DNA of 64,000 bases, taken from NCBI GenBank assembly GCA_964020155.1, contig OZ026547.1, forward strand, positions 2,733,631 through 2,797,630, read 5' to 3'. A program made the position numbers and the translations under genes. This DNA is from Chondrilla cf. caribensis (taxonomy: Eukaryota; Porifera; Demospongiae; Chondrillida; Chondrillidae). Below the pieces are notes generated by a model, which saw only the letters and a program-made list of their open reading frames with translations, was not told the origin of the DNA and made no database searches. Below, piece after piece: positions 22,597 through 33,394 of the stretch (position 1 is the first letter of the stretch; each line of letters begins with the position of its first letter).

Positions 22597-23249
22597 GTCC
22601 ATCAACACCTGTTAAAGAATGTAGAGAGACCTATCAAAGAGGTTGTAGACAAGACGGAGTCTATACTATTGACCCTGGGTGTGGAAAACCGTTTAACGTC
22701 TTCTGCGATATGAAGAATGGAGGGTGGACTGTCTTCCAGAGAAGAAGAGACAGATCTGAGAATTTCCACAGAGGTTGGGCAGACTATGTCACTGGATTTG
22801 GGAACCTCAAGAGAGAATTCTGGCTTGGACTGGACCATATACACTGCTTGACCTCAGCAGCGCCGCGAACAGAACTAAGAGTCGATTTAGCCGATTTCCA
22901 AGGGAGGTACAAATATGTTCAATATTCCTTCTCTGTTGGCAACAGACACACAAACTACACACTAAACATAGCAGGTTATACAGAAACTGCTGGAGATGCC
23001 ATGATCGATATCTTCATATAATATAAATGGTATGCAGTTTAGTACTAAAGATAGAGACAATGATCGGAATAGATTGCACTGTGCTAGTAGTAGGTACCAT
23101 TATGGAGCATGGTGGTACAACGCTTGCACTGAATCCAACCTTAATGGTCTATATCTTAGTGGACTGGTGGAGGAGTATATTGGTCCACTTTCCACAATTA
23201 TCAAATTTCTCTGAAATTTGCTCAAATGAAGTTACGCGTTCATGATTAA
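22597..23249 (+). pseudogene. Type 1 FBG gene lacking its signal exon, frameshifted
   Basis: The second exon starts at a valid acceptor with PSTPVKECRETYQRGCRQDG and reads well through CDMKNGGWTVF, HCLTSAAPRTELR and AGYTETAGDA. It then frameshifts at about 23005, giving a TAA. The following frame has [12 protein letters not shown] and [17 protein letters not shown], then shifts again before KFAQMKLRVHD and TAA at 23247-23249. No MINF exon or promoter is found upstream because the Penelope-like element and its nested transposon occupy that place. The gene is most likely dead by loss of the 5' end and later decay. Confidence 0.9.
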
Positions 23250-23900
23250 CACAACAACCAACGGTCACAAACACACTGTGCGCAATTATAGGATTAATGG
23301 AAACACACACAACAACTAACTCTACTGTTCGTGCTATATTTACGATGTGTGTTATGATCAATGATGTAATCCTTTGATGTGTGAATTTAATGACATTCAT
23401 TACAGGAAGTGATAATGTGGGAACTGGAACATGATTTGTAACAATCAGTATAATAATGTCATTTATAATTTACCATATTGTACATAATATCATTACAAAT
23501 ATACACATATTGTACATGGTATTTTGGTGAGGATTATTTAGTGGTCAAGACATGGACACCAGGACAGTATGACATAAAATGACAAGTCTCAAGGGAGAGT
23601 GGATTTATGTGTCATACTGCCCAAGTGACCATGTCTTAACCAGTAGAGCATCCGTTGATATCATAAACACCTAACGATTACATCAGATAAATGAATAAAT
23701 TAATAATAAATAAATTTCATACAATGGCTAAGGGTTTGTACATTATAAAATTACTATATAAGTTGCTTCTATAGCAACAGATGCTATACTGATATAAGAT
23801 AGGTATCTCCCCACTCTATGCACAACTTCACATATGTACATACTGCTTAGGAGACAGGAGGTACAGAATTTGGAATGTTACAAGACTTACAGAAGGTGCT
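23250..23900. other. Duplicated 3' flank of a type 1 gene
   Basis: Collinear with 50823-51440 (AATGATGTAATCCTTTGATG, AGTGGTCAAGACATGG) and partly with 10531-10830. No gene is seen. Confidence 0.7.
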
Positions 23901-23904
23901 GATG

Positions 23905-24440
23905 TGTTATTTGGACCTTGGACCCTGGGGAGGCCATGGTGGTGACACAATGCAGCATATTACAATACTGTTTACACACACAACACCACTACATGCAGTA
24001 TATAGAGTACACACATTGCAGTACAGTAGCTCATACATGTACAATGAACATACAGTAATGTACATACACATATTGAAACTTCAGGATCATAACAGGTCAG
24101 AGTACAGTACTAGTAATGTTTCAGAACTGGACTCACACAAGGAGATCGGATGACATACACAATCCAATTATACTAATGAAACAGACAACAACATATTATG
24201 GTTCCCCCATTAACTATGGGTGGCCTCAGTAGAAGGCTAATTAACAACTCTTGGCTTGTGTACAAAGTTAGACTGAGTCTCACCAACAAGATCAGATGAC
24301 ATACACAATCCAATGATACTAATGGAACAGACAACAACACATTATGGCTCCCCCAATCAACGATGGATGGCCTCAATAGAAGGCAAATTAACAACTCTTG
24401 GCTTGTGTACAAAGTTAGAATGAGCCTCTAATAAGGAGAT
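23905..24440 (+). repeat. Dispersed repeat R1, copy 1
   Basis: Starts near CCTGGGGAGGCCATGGTGG, runs through ACACAACACCACTACATGCA and TCAGGATCATAACAGG and ends with a tandemly doubled ATTAACAACTCTTGGCTTG module. Six copies occur in the window, always on this strand. There is no coding potential. Confidence 0.85.
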
Positions 24441-24515
24441 CGGATAATTTAACAGGTTGAATTACAATGTACAGTAACAGATACATTTGTACAGTTAGGT
24501 ATAGTTGTACAGGTA

Positions 24516-24533
24516 CACGCACACACACACATG

Positions 24534-24592
<59 letters not shown>
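24516..24592. repeat. (CA)n microsatellite
   Basis: CA tract upstream of the collagen-like gene. The equivalent tract stands at 39146-39226 before the second copy. Confidence 0.95.
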
Positions 24593-24594
<2 letters not shown>

Positions 24595-25059
24595 TATAAT
24601 ATTATATCTATATAATAATATTATATATACACATAGATACACATATACACATAGGCTATGGCAATGGGCTACAAACATCCCATCCCATGTACAAATGTAC
24701 ACACAATACCACCAACACCACCAACTTGCAGGTACATGTACACACAATGCCACCAACCTAAGGTACATGTACATGCATGCAATGATAGTCTATATAGTTC
24801 AATTCCATGTTTGTCAACAAAATCATATACTTTTCTCTTTGCAAATATTCACAGAACAAATCATTAATAGCTCCTAACACATTGGTCAGTTCACTTCTAC
24901 TACAATTATCACTAAATCAATTACAATCAATTTGAAACCAAGTACAATGTTTATTATAATTGTAAACTGAAACATATCAAGTGTGAGATAGGACCACTTC
25001 TACAATACGTCATTCACTAGAAGTGGAGTCAGTGTGTCTGGTGTGTACATACAAGACTG

Positions 25060-25204
25060 TGACGTCATACTGCTATGCATGAAGGATTGGTATGTAATGT
25101 AATGTCATCAACTCTTCTCACCAGACCTGCTATATAAACCAGTGCAGTTAGGACAAATAGCTAGTTCAGCTCAACGAGTTGGTTGTACTAAGAACTAAAA
25201 ACAA
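25060..25204 (+). promoter_or_regulatory. Promoter of the collagen-like gene: CRE and TATA
   Basis: A consensus cAMP-response-element palindrome TGACGTCA at 25060-25067 and TATATAAA at 25131-25138, 67 bp before the ATG. Both are conserved at the second copy (39692-39699 and 39759-39766). CREB/ATF control is inferred from the motif only. Confidence 0.7.
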
Positions 25205-26335
25205 ATGTTTGCCAGAGGATTGCTTCTCCTGTGTCTGATCAACTTCAGTTGGTGCATCCTTGCTAAATCCCATCCGAGGGACACAGAGCAACAAACCAAC
25301 AATGACACACAGTGTCAACTTCCACAAGGGCCTTTCGTTTGTGCTGGGACCAACGGCATCCCTGGAGTACCTGGAGTACCAGGACCCCCAGGTCCGCCGG
25401 GAACATCCTCCCTAACACTCACTGATGCCCAACAGCTCAAACACTCAATACAGGAGGAGCTTCAACAAACCATTGAGAGGGAAATTAAGAATAAAACCAG
25501 AGAAGAAGTTGAACAAATCAATGCTCCCTGCACACTGGGTGTGACCAAGGACTCTCCTGCTAGGTCCTGCTACCAGATACACCAGTGTAACCCAAAAGCC
25601 CCTTCACAGTCCTACTGGTTGGCAACCGAAGAGGGACAGACTACAACTATCAGACCAGTTCACTGCAACATGGACAGTTGGCACTGCGGCTCTAAAGGTT
25701 GGACAAGAATCGCATACATCAACATGACTGAAGATGGGGCTAATTGTCCTTCCGGCATGAGGCAGATAACATCTCCAAAGAACCTCTGTGCTAGGACTAC
25801 AAGTGGTGGTGCTAGCTGTTCATCAGTTACCTTCCCTGCTCACAGAATGAAGTACAATAAGGTGTGTGGACAAGCTATCGGGTACCAAAGAGGAAGTCCA
25901 GATGGCTCCAATGGACCTAAAGATATCAACTCCTACTACGTTGATGGTATGTCCATAACATATGGATCTCCTAGAAAGCACATATGGACCTATGCTGTGG
26001 GACTCTCTGATGACTTCAACCACAATGGTCACATAAACTGTCCATGTGCCAAGTACCCAGGACCAGCTCCTCCTTCATTCGTTGGGGATCACTACTACTG
26101 TGAATCGGGGAACACTGGAGTACATGATAACAGTCAGATTCATGATGATGACCCTCTGTGGGATGGAGAGGGTTGTGGTACTGGTAACAACTGCTGTGCA
26201 CAACCTGGAATGCCCTGGTTCTGTCGTACTCTACCACAGGAAGTGGAGGGAGACATTGAAGTGCGTCTGTGTGCTGATCAAGACACCAATGATGAGGACC
26301 TGTACCTGGAGCTCCTAGAGATTTACCTTCAGTAA
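25205..26335 (+). CDS. Secreted collagen-like, coiled-coil protein with Cys-rich C-terminal domain (376 aa)
   Basis: Single exon. Residues 1-20 (MFARGLLLLCLINFSWCILA) are a signal peptide. Residues 51-68 are six collagen triplets (GIPGVPGVPGPPGPPGTS). Residues 70-105 (LTLTDAQQLKHSIQEELQQT and on) are a charged helical coiled coil suited to trimer formation. From 109 on there is a Cys-rich domain with RSCYQIHQC, CNMDSWHC, NCPSGMRQITSPKNLC, VCGQAIGYQ, YYVDG, RKHIWTYAVG, CPCAKYPG, DPLWDGEGCG, CCAQPGMPWFC and a terminal LELLEIYLQ. The layout is that of oligomeric lectins such as ficolins and collectins. I recall this C-terminal domain from uncharacterised sponge and cnidarian proteins. It lies amid FBG genes and is predicted to be secreted; the ligand is unknown. 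Confidence 0.92.
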   Translation: MFARGLLLLCLINFSWCILAKSHPRDTEQQTNNDTQCQLPQGPFVCAGTNGIPGVPGVPGPPGPPGTSSLTLTDAQQLKHSIQEELQQTIEREIKNKTREEVEQINAPCTLGVTKDSPARSCYQIHQCNPKAPSQSYWLATEEGQTTTIRPVHCNMDSWHCGSKGWTRIAYINMTEDGANCPSGMRQITSPKNLCARTTSGGASCSSVTFPAHRMKYNKVCGQAIGYQRGSPDGSNGPKDINSYYVDGMSITYGSPRKHIWTYAVGLSDDFNHNGHINCPCAKYPGPAPPSFVGDHYYCESGNTGVHDNSQIHDDDPLWDGEGCGTGNNCCAQPGMPWFCRTLPQEVEGDIEVRLCADQDTNDEDLYLELLEIYLQ

Positions 26336-26610
26336 TGAGCTCATTCAAGCACAGTAGTCTGAGGCCACACTCACTGTTGTCCCTGCATACATACACAACA
26401 CATTGTTCTCTATCCCAGCACTGTAGGACTCTAGTAACTTTACCTCAATGATCCATGCCACATCAAACCATTCAATATCAGTCACACTCTCATTTAGCAT
26501 GTACTGTGAGATTAATTCAACTGCATCATTATCACATACAATGCATAGTATTATTGGATATCACCCATCCTGTACTATTTTCAAGCATTGAAAAATACAT
26601 GAAAACATAA
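26336..26610. other. 3' region of the collagen-like gene
   Basis: No coding region. The sequence switches to the FBG fragment at 26611 without an intron-type boundary. Confidence 0.5.
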
Positions 26611-26766
26611 AACTGTGCTAACTACCACGATGCAGGCTGGTGGTACAATGATTGCTACTGTTCTGTACTGAATAGACCATACTACCCCAATAGTTACATG
26701 TTGCATTGGAGGACATTCTCTGATGCTCTCAAGTGTAGTGAAATGAAGCTTCGTTCCAGAGACTAA
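26611..26766 (+). pseudogene. Intact-frame 3' end of a type 2 FBG exon (52 codons)
   Basis: Reads NCANYHDAGWWYNDCYCSVL, then NRPYYPNSYMLHWRTF and KCSEMKLRSRD with TAA at 26764-26766, and no stop or frameshift. It includes the CYC motif typical of type 2. Everything upstream of NCA is missing and no signal exon or promoter exists before it. It is a truncated copy whose frame has stayed open; recent truncation or use as a gene-conversion donor would both explain that. Confidence 0.85.
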
Positions 26767-27662
26767 CACATCAAACAACATTATACTAAATAGTAGTGTG
26801 TGAACTAGGAGCTTGAGAAACACATACAATTCACTAGGTCATGAACACTCAGTTAGATTGTAAACATGATTGATGCTACAATAATAATATTCACTTCAAA
26901 TTACAATCTTATCGCTATGCATGATGGATGAAGGAATATTAGTTTGGTGTATAACTAATTATACTACTTCTACTACAGTGTGATTAATAACAATTGTATA
27001 CGTATATTGGTTATGTGACTGTCATATGACACCTATCAAACATATACATTAGTCATGTGACAGTCGCATGACACCACCAACTCTATAACGTGTACTGCAC
27101 ACACTATCAGATGACACAGTTAACGCGCGTGTGTGTGTGTGTACGGGCGGGCGTGTGTGTGTGAGGTGCCAACATTCTACAGTACTGAATTGTTGAGTAG
27201 AACCTGGATCTATTGAATCGTGCGTTCGAGGAGGGAATTGTGAGGTGAACCCGCAAGAAATTGAGACGTGCTAACGACGATAACGTCAAAAGAAGAACTC
27301 TTAGACTATTCCTCCGTGTTACGCAGGTACAAAAGCGACAATCGCAAAGACGCGATGTCGCATTGATCGATCTACCTGAAATTGCAAGTAGAATAACAAC
27401 ATTGACAACATCAGCGATTTGATCTAAGTTACCGTACGAGTATCCGAGTATACGAGCGAATTTCGGATGAGGCAACAGAAACTTGCTGAGTAAGTCTTAC
27501 CTGATGGCTTCCGTGAAGAAAAGTCCTCAAAAGTGACGCCATGGCAGCAAAACTCTACTACGAAGGCACAACACAGTCGAATGAGACAGTCCGATTCAAG
27601 GTGAACGAAGAACAAGATTTGGACGTATTCGGCAGCCATTTAAATGACGTTATCGTTATAGC
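26767..27662 (+). repeat. Duplicated 3' block with CpG-richer end, copy 1
   Basis: Collinear with 55561-56487: type 2 3' flank, then a GT tract (27130-27165) and a GC-richer segment from 27190. On the - strand this segment offers a candidate first exon: ATG near 27542 (MASLLRTFLHGSHQ) or near 27639 (MAAEYVQILFF), both reading to a GTAAG donor at about 27500. The upper frame is not preserved in the other copy, so coding is doubtful. Confidence 0.6.
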
Positions 27663-28500
27663 TTAATACTTTGAGACTTGTACAATGATTGTCTAATCAT
27701 AGATCTTTCATACCATGGTATGGAAGATCTACGGTCAAATATATAGAGCACAAGATATTCAGTCTAAGTTGCTATTATTACTTCCGGTTGATATAGGAGG
27801 CTGACTTATTATCACTATGATAATAATACTAGGTGTGCACTTTGTGCAGAACCTCGCTAATATCAATAACAATATCAACTAGGTGTGCACTTTGTGCAGA
27901 ACCTCGCTATGGAAGAAAAGTAGATCTAGTCTACATAGACGTATATATATATTAACTTGGACAATTGTATTGCAATATTAGGTAACTTTTGAAAGAAAAA
28001 AAAAAAACACAAAAAAACAGCACTTCCATGTCATGCGCATGCCCTCATGCCATGACGTCATATATTATGTGCAAATGGCTGACAAGATGGACGTCATCAT
28101 GGCCGGCCAATTCTAGGTCCCGAACGACGTTACGGCATACCCTACTTAAGCCGAAAGGAAAGTGAAAAATCGTTACGCAAAATTTTTAGATAACTTGCTT
28201 GTTCACGTTTTAAGAGTTCTGGTAATCGTATAGCAAGAAAAGTGCCACCGTGAAGGAAAGAAATGTGAGTTGCCTTTTCTTAAGCGTTGCGCAAACTCCA
28301 GGTTGTCTGTACAAACGTTCGTTACTTTATTCTGTAGCACGCCGATGCCCGTTCACACCAGCATCGACCAATATCGAATTTCGTTCACGAGCACTTTGAA
28401 ACTCTCGGCGAAAGAAAGCACAAATGGGACAAAATCTTAGAATTTTTAACCCGGAAACTAATCAAATGAGTGGGCGCCAACTCTGGGCACCCCTATGCGA
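27663..28500. other. Non-coding stretch with palindrome, direct repeat and promoter-like part
   Basis: A near-perfect palindrome AGATCT...CCATGG...AGATCT lies at about 27702-27731. A direct repeat with ACTAGGTGTGCACTTTGTGC lies at about 27829 and 27880. TGACGTCA is at 28053-28060 within a CpG-richer part (28040-28500) that looks like a promoter, with a possible donor at 28266 (AAAT|GTGAG). No protein could be assigned. Confidence 0.45.
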
Positions 28501-28820
28501 CGGAAACAGATAACCTCGCGGTATAAACCGCTCGGTAATAATATCAATTCAATGTTCACTATAATGCTCAATGAGCTGTTTTCTACCTATTTATTATCTA
28601 TTGATTAATAGAAATTACAAACTGAAATAATTGAATCATAAATAAGCAATAGTATATTCAATGGAATTGGATTATATTATAATACATATTTACTTACAGA
28701 TCACAAGTCACTGTGATATACATGATCAATCATAACAGTACATATGTACAGCACATGTATTCAAACCTGTACAGATTGCAGGTATGAACATGCAGTATAT
28801 GAATATTATATGTAATATAT

Positions 28821-28908
28821 AGTTATATCCTGCCTAGGTGTGCTGCAGCAGATATAAAGTTCTAATTGATTACTGAGGGTGAAGCCCGAGGTAATATGCT
28901 AGAACTTA
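28821..28908. mobile_element. Foldback element, truncated copy
   Basis: Matches the left arm and centre of the hairpin element at 48811-48931 (AGTTATATCCTGCCTAGGTG, GCTGCAGCAGATA). The right arm is cut off just before the 41-bp array. Confidence 0.7.
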
Positions 28909-28921
28909 CAACACTCAGTCT

Positions 28922-29057
28922 GTTACAGTATGTACAGATCTCCTGTCGATACAATATACACTGTACAGTATGTACAGGTGTCAAGCACAACACAGTATAT
29001 ACTGTACAGTATGTACAGCTCTCATGTACAACACAGTACAGTATGTACAGATCAAGC
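28922..29057 (+). repeat. 41-bp TGTACA minisatellite, array 3 (about 3 units)
   Basis: Short array of GTATGTACAG units. It runs directly into FBG codons at 29058. Confidence 0.85.
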
Positions 29058-29125
29058 ATATATGCTAGCTACAGTGGAACTGCTGGAACAGACCACTGTC
29101 TTCAAGAAACCATTATTTGCTGAAT
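29058..29125 (+). pseudogene. Short internal FBG fragment
   Basis: LASYSGTAGTDHCLQETIIC resembles VAGYSGTAGDS of subtype 3, followed by a stop. The same fragment with the same following sequence is at 47975-48045, also next to a 41-bp array. Confidence 0.6.
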
Positions 29126-29580
29126 CAAATGAGGACCAAACGAGACATGCTTCATTGTATATTCAGTGTGTATGTACATAGTATGTATGTATGTACGTAC
29201 ATATGTTGATACATACATAGAAATGATTTCACTTTGAGGTGATAAATTTGGAATGAAAACATACCCAAGTCTACAATGTTAAGAAATACCAACCAGCACA
29301 TGTACAGATCTTCTCAACACATCAACAACATTACAAGTAAACATGTGTTGTGTACATTACAAGATCTAATGGAACTAGACTACACCACAAGGATAACAAG
29401 CTATTCCAATTTCAGATTATTTTAAATACACTCCCACACAAAAATTTCATCATTGAATAAAAACCTATTACTATTCATTAAATATCAAATTGTTTATAGA
29501 ACCTTCAACCTACAGAACTTTAAACCTATAAACAATCATCGGAGACAATAGACTTTCTGAAAATAGAACACACACCACTT
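29126..29580. other. Duplicated upstream flank
   Basis: Collinear with 48060-48500 and partly with 48950-49200 (TTCTCAACAC, TCTAATGGAACTAGAC). It leads to a type 1 promoter. No gene is seen. Confidence 0.65.
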
Positions 29581-29785
29581 GTTATTCCTTCAGAGAAGAG
29601 AGTGACATCAAGTGTGTTACCAAGGCAACTGTCATACTGTCATGACAACATAATGCCCACATGTACACACCCACTAACCAATCCTATAAAAGAACACCAC
29701 TCGACACACAGAAACAACAAGTAAGAGAGATCAAGGAGAGAGAGAACACTGACTACAGAGAACGTTACAGCTCAGGAACAAGAAC
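29581..29785 (+). promoter_or_regulatory. Type 1 FBG promoter
   Basis: ACTAACCAATC followed by TATAAAA at 29685-29691, 94 bp before the ATG, within the conserved type 1 upstream block. Confidence 0.7.
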
Positions 29786-30683
29786 ATGATCAACTTTAGT
29801 CGTGGATCAACAACTATTGCCATACTTCTACTAGCTACTACAGCATATGGACAATGTGAGTACAATATACAGTATACATACAGTATACACAGTACCTCAA
29901 TGTCTGAAGTGTTACACATCAGATGTATGAAATTTGTACAATCTCACTCACTACGGTGGGACCTTGCATATAGTGACTACTCTATCCTACATACGCATGT
30001 ACTGGATGTACTTACACAGGTCCATCAACACCTGTTAAACAGTGTAGAGAGGCCTATCAAAGAGGTTGTAGACAAGATGGAGTCTACACTATTGACCCTG
30101 GATGTGGAAAACCGTTTAATGTCTTCTGTGATATGAAGAATGGAGGGTGGACTGTCTTCCAGAGAAGAAGAGACGGATCTGAGAATTTCTACAGGAACTG
30201 GTCAGACTATGTCGCTGGATTTGGAAACCCCAAGAGAGAATTCTGGCTTGGACTCAACCATATGCACTGCTTGACCTCAGCAGCACCGAGAACAGAACTA
30301 AGAGTCGATTTAGCCGATTTCTTTGGGAACTACAGACATGCTCACTATGATTTCTTCAATGTCAATGGTCCTATAGTACTAACTACATATTAGATGTAGG
30401 ATACCACAACTGGACCAGTACTGTCCAGGATAGGCTAACCTATCATAACGGTATGCAGTTTACCACTAAAGATAGGGACAATGATAAACGGAGTAGTAGC
30501 AACTGTGCACAATACAGTGACGTTCTAGGAGGGTGATGGTACAACAGCTGTCATCAATCCAACCTCAATGGACGCTATCGTTATGGTACAAGCAGTTGGG
30601 GGACTATGTATTGGTATCCTTTAGCTCATGGAAAACAGAATGCCATGAAGTTCACTGAAATGAAGCTACGACCTCATGACTAA
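29786..30683 (+). pseudogene. Full-length type 1 FBG gene with a 2-bp insertion and a nonsense codon
   Basis: Exon 1 (29786-29855, MINFSRGSTTIAILLLATTAYGQ) and exon 2 (from 30020 after TTACACAG) are normal, and the promoter and a poly(A) signal AATAAA at 30717-30722 are present. Exon 2 reads PSTPVKQCREAYQRG to FFGNYRHAHYDFFNVNG, then has two extra bases at about 30374 relative to the intact gene at 45466, giving a TAG at 30391-30393. Further on, TGA stands where the first Trp of GGWW is expected. The remainder is intact to KLRPHD and TAA at 30681-30683. If transcribed, the product would be a secreted protein without the calcium loop. Confidence 0.92.
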
Positions 30684-31080
30684 CACAAGAGCAACAATCC
30701 CAGTGTGAAAAATTACAATAAAACACTTGTATGGATGGAGTAATGTTATAAGCAATGTGAACACATTATACTATTAACATGACAAGTATACCAACTGTTA
30801 AGTGCGTAATTTTCTTATATTAATGGTGTGTGTGCCCTTCATGAGTTTGCGTTTGCATGTGAGTAGGTGGAAGGATATTAATATCATTGAAACTGAAAAG
30901 GAAATATCCTGTCCAGTGACAGATTAGTGTGAGGAAGAATGCATACACATACACATCTTTCTAGTGGGGGTACACATATCATAGTGAATAAATGCAGTGA
31001 GAAGGTTATGAAATCTGGTCACCATAGCCTCCGCAGCATCCAAATAGTACATGTTAGTAAGGCCAAATGTGTGTGTCTGC
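30684..31080. other. 3' flank of the pseudogene
   Basis: Collinear with 32508-32910 and partly with 46369-46600. No gene is seen. Confidence 0.6.
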
Positions 31081-31086
31081 TAAACA

Positions 31087-31087
<1 letters not shown>

Positions 31088-31157
<70 letters not shown>

Positions 31158-31190
31158 GCACGCACACACACACACACACACATACACACA
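31088..31190. repeat. (CA)n microsatellite
   Basis: CA tract that on the - strand begins exactly at the donor side of the exon ending at 31192. Confidence 0.95.
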
Positions 31191-31191
31191 C

Positions 31192-31339
31192 CTTTCAAAT
31201 CCACAGGTGCCACTTTCTTCTCGAGCTGCTGCATGCTAGTGTCCTTCTCCACATTTGTTACGAGACCAAACACAACCCTCTCTTCTGATACAATCGGTCC
31301 AAGAACACTCTGGCTACCGTGGTGAACAGGTGCAATCAC
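31192..31339 (-). CDS. Isolated internal exon of an unrecognised gene
   Basis: On the - strand the acceptor CCTCCCACAG precedes 49 uninterrupted codons: VIAPVHHGSQSVLGPIVSEE, RVVFGLVTNVEKDTSMQQLE, KKVAPVDLK. They end at AAAG|GTGTGTG, where the donor GT is the start of the microsatellite. A second, shorter and decayed copy is at 32967-33064. I do not recognise the protein. As both copies lie in the 3' flanks of type 1 FBG copies, the exon was duplicated with them, and at least one is a bystander fragment. Confidence 0.45.
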
Positions 31340-32022
31340 CTGTGGGAGGTACAGTACATACAGCCAGTATACCAATATACATTGTGTGTATCACTATCTT
31401 GTGTGTTGACTATTATCTGCCAGCACATGGGAAAAGGTTACAGAGAGAAGAGTACATGCAGCAAGCAACATTGGATTAAACTCCATACTTTACCACTGTA
31501 TTGGACCTTATCCATTGAACACTGTGTTTAATTTATGTGGATTGATTATTGTACTACTTGTGTTGGAGTAATATAATAAACAACAAGAACACATTAAACT
31601 ATTAACATATACTAGTATACCAACTGTTGAGTGTACTTTCCCACTGTATTAGACATTATCCTTTGACCACTGTATTTATTTTATGTATATTGATAACTGA
31701 ACTACCTGTGTTTGTGGGCATATAACAGTAGTTTTGAATACCAAAAGCTCCCTCACATTATAAATATCATAATTATATACCCTATTTAGTTATTATGTGG
31801 TATGCTCCCATATAAAATAATATAATTGTATATAAACTCTCACACAGCATTGTTATTATAGGTGATCAATGATCTTGCTAGTCTATTAATTGACAAATTG
31901 TAATAGCGATTACTTGGTGTGGGAAGTGTGCAATTAGTGGATATATTAGCACACTTTGCACTTTAATCTATCCACACAAAATACCACATATCGGGATATT
32001 GGTAGGGAGTATTTAGTTGAAT
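31340..32022. other. AT-rich spacer
   Basis: 31545-31700 contains two similar stretches (AACATATACTAGTATACCAAC, TTGACCACTGT) related to type 1 3' flanks. No gene is seen. Confidence 0.5.
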
Positions 32023-32024
32023 AC

Positions 32025-32507
32025 TGGGCAGACTATGTCGCTGGATTTGGGAACCTCAAGAGAGAATTCTGGCTTGGACTGGACCATATACACTGCTTGA
32101 CCTCAGCAGCACCGAGAACAGAACTAAGAGTTGACTTAGCTGATTTCTTTGGGAACTACAGACATGCTCACTATGGCTTCTTCAACGTCAATGGTCCCAG
32201 TACTAACTACATATTAGATGTAGGATACCACAACAGGACCAGTACTGTCCAGGATAGGCTAACCTATCATAATGGTATGCAGTTCACCACTAAAGATAGG
32301 GATAATGATAAATGGAGTAGTAGAAACTGCGCACAAGGCACTGATGTTCTAGGTGGGTGGTGGTTCAACAGCTGTCATCAATCCAACCTTAATGGACGCT
32401 ATCGTTATGGTACAACCAATTGGGGGACTATGTATTGGTATCCTCTAGCTCGTGGAAAACAGAATGCCATGAAGTTTACTGAAATGAAGCTACAACCTCG
32501 TGACTAA
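32025..32507 (+). pseudogene. 5'-truncated type 1 FBG gene with open frame
   Basis: Homology begins abruptly at WADYVAGFGNLKREFWLGLD. From there all 160 codons to KLQPRD and TAA at 32505-32507 are open: FFNVNGPSTNYILDVGYHNR, the DRDND loop, NCAQGTDVLGGWWFNSC and YRYGTTNWGTMYWYPLARG. The signal exon, promoter and the first ~60 FBG residues are missing, and sequence before 32023 is unrelated. A poly(A) signal AATAAA is kept at 32541-32546. An upstream ATG in the same frame exists, but it would give a non-secreted protein lacking the N-terminal FBG part, so I call it a truncated copy. Confidence 0.85.
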
Positions 32508-32912
32508 CACAAGAGCAACAATCCCGGTGTGAAGAATTACAATAAAACACTTGTGACACTAAGTGTGGATGGAGTAATATTCTAAAGAATGAAAACATAT
32601 TATACCATCAACATATTCTAGTATACCATTTGTTAAGAGTGTAATTTTCTTATATTAATGGTGTTTGTACTCTTCATGAGTTTGCATGTAAGTAGAAGAA
32701 TAATAACATAATTAAACCTGAAAAGGTAATATCCTGTCCAGTGTCCAAATGACTCAGATTAGCACAAGGAAATATGCATACACATCTATCTGGAGGGGGT
32801 ACACACCTCTTGGTGACCAAATGCAACAGGGAATCATAAAATCTGGTCAAATGTCCAAATAATATATGTAGGCAGGCAAAGGTGTGTGTCTGTAAGCCAC
32901 GTCAACACTCAC

Positions 32913-32916
<4 letters not shown>

Positions 32917-32965
<49 letters not shown>
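32917..32965. repeat. (CA)n microsatellite
   Basis: CA tract at the same relative place as the one at 31088. Confidence 0.95.
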
Positions 32966-32966
<1 letters not shown>

Positions 32967-32968
<2 letters not shown>

Positions 32969-33064
32969 TTCAAATCCAGAGGTGCCACCTCCTTCTCAAC
33001 ATTTGCTACGACGCCGAACACAACCCTCTCTTCCGATACCATTGGTCCAAGAACACTTTGACTA
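32967..33064 (-). pseudogene. Decayed second copy of the exon at 31192-31339
   Basis: Reads SQSVLGPMVSEERVVFGVVA, NVEKEVAPLDLK on the - strand. It lacks the DTSMQQLEK codons and the 5' third with the acceptor. Confidence 0.6.
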
Positions 33065-33394
33065 TATGTAATTGTTGCATATAGATGTAAGCCTCTATGA
33101 TAATAGTTATAGTACAGATATATATGAGATTAGTGATAGTTCAGATATATGTATAGTTGTAAACACATAATATTATATACACTATAGGTACACATATACA
33201 CATATGATAATATACATAGGCCATGGTGATAAGGTACAAACATATAGCATAACTCACGTACAGATATAGAATCTCGTAGATATTGATCTGAAGATATAGT
33301 ATACCTCGTAGTGGGATGGGCCCTGGTCACTACAGGGTATACTGTATCTTCAGAGTGTGTACATGTATATTCAGCTGTGCTGATATGTGGCACT
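33065..33394. other. AT-rich spacer
   Basis: ATATGTA-rich sequence preceding an R1 repeat. The GAGGTATGCACCACCTTCAG type motif (diverged here) recurs before R1 copies at 33980 and 52100. No gene is seen. Confidence 0.5.

Noticed and set aside
23905..24153. Open frames of 70-92 codons in the R1 repeats
   Set aside because: They occur in all R1 copies but with shifting frames and indels, and show no start, signal or splice context. Treated as non-coding repeat.
26016..26396. 126-codon frame antisense to the collagen-like gene
   Set aside because: Antisense shadow of a well-supported gene, ending in its 3' flank.
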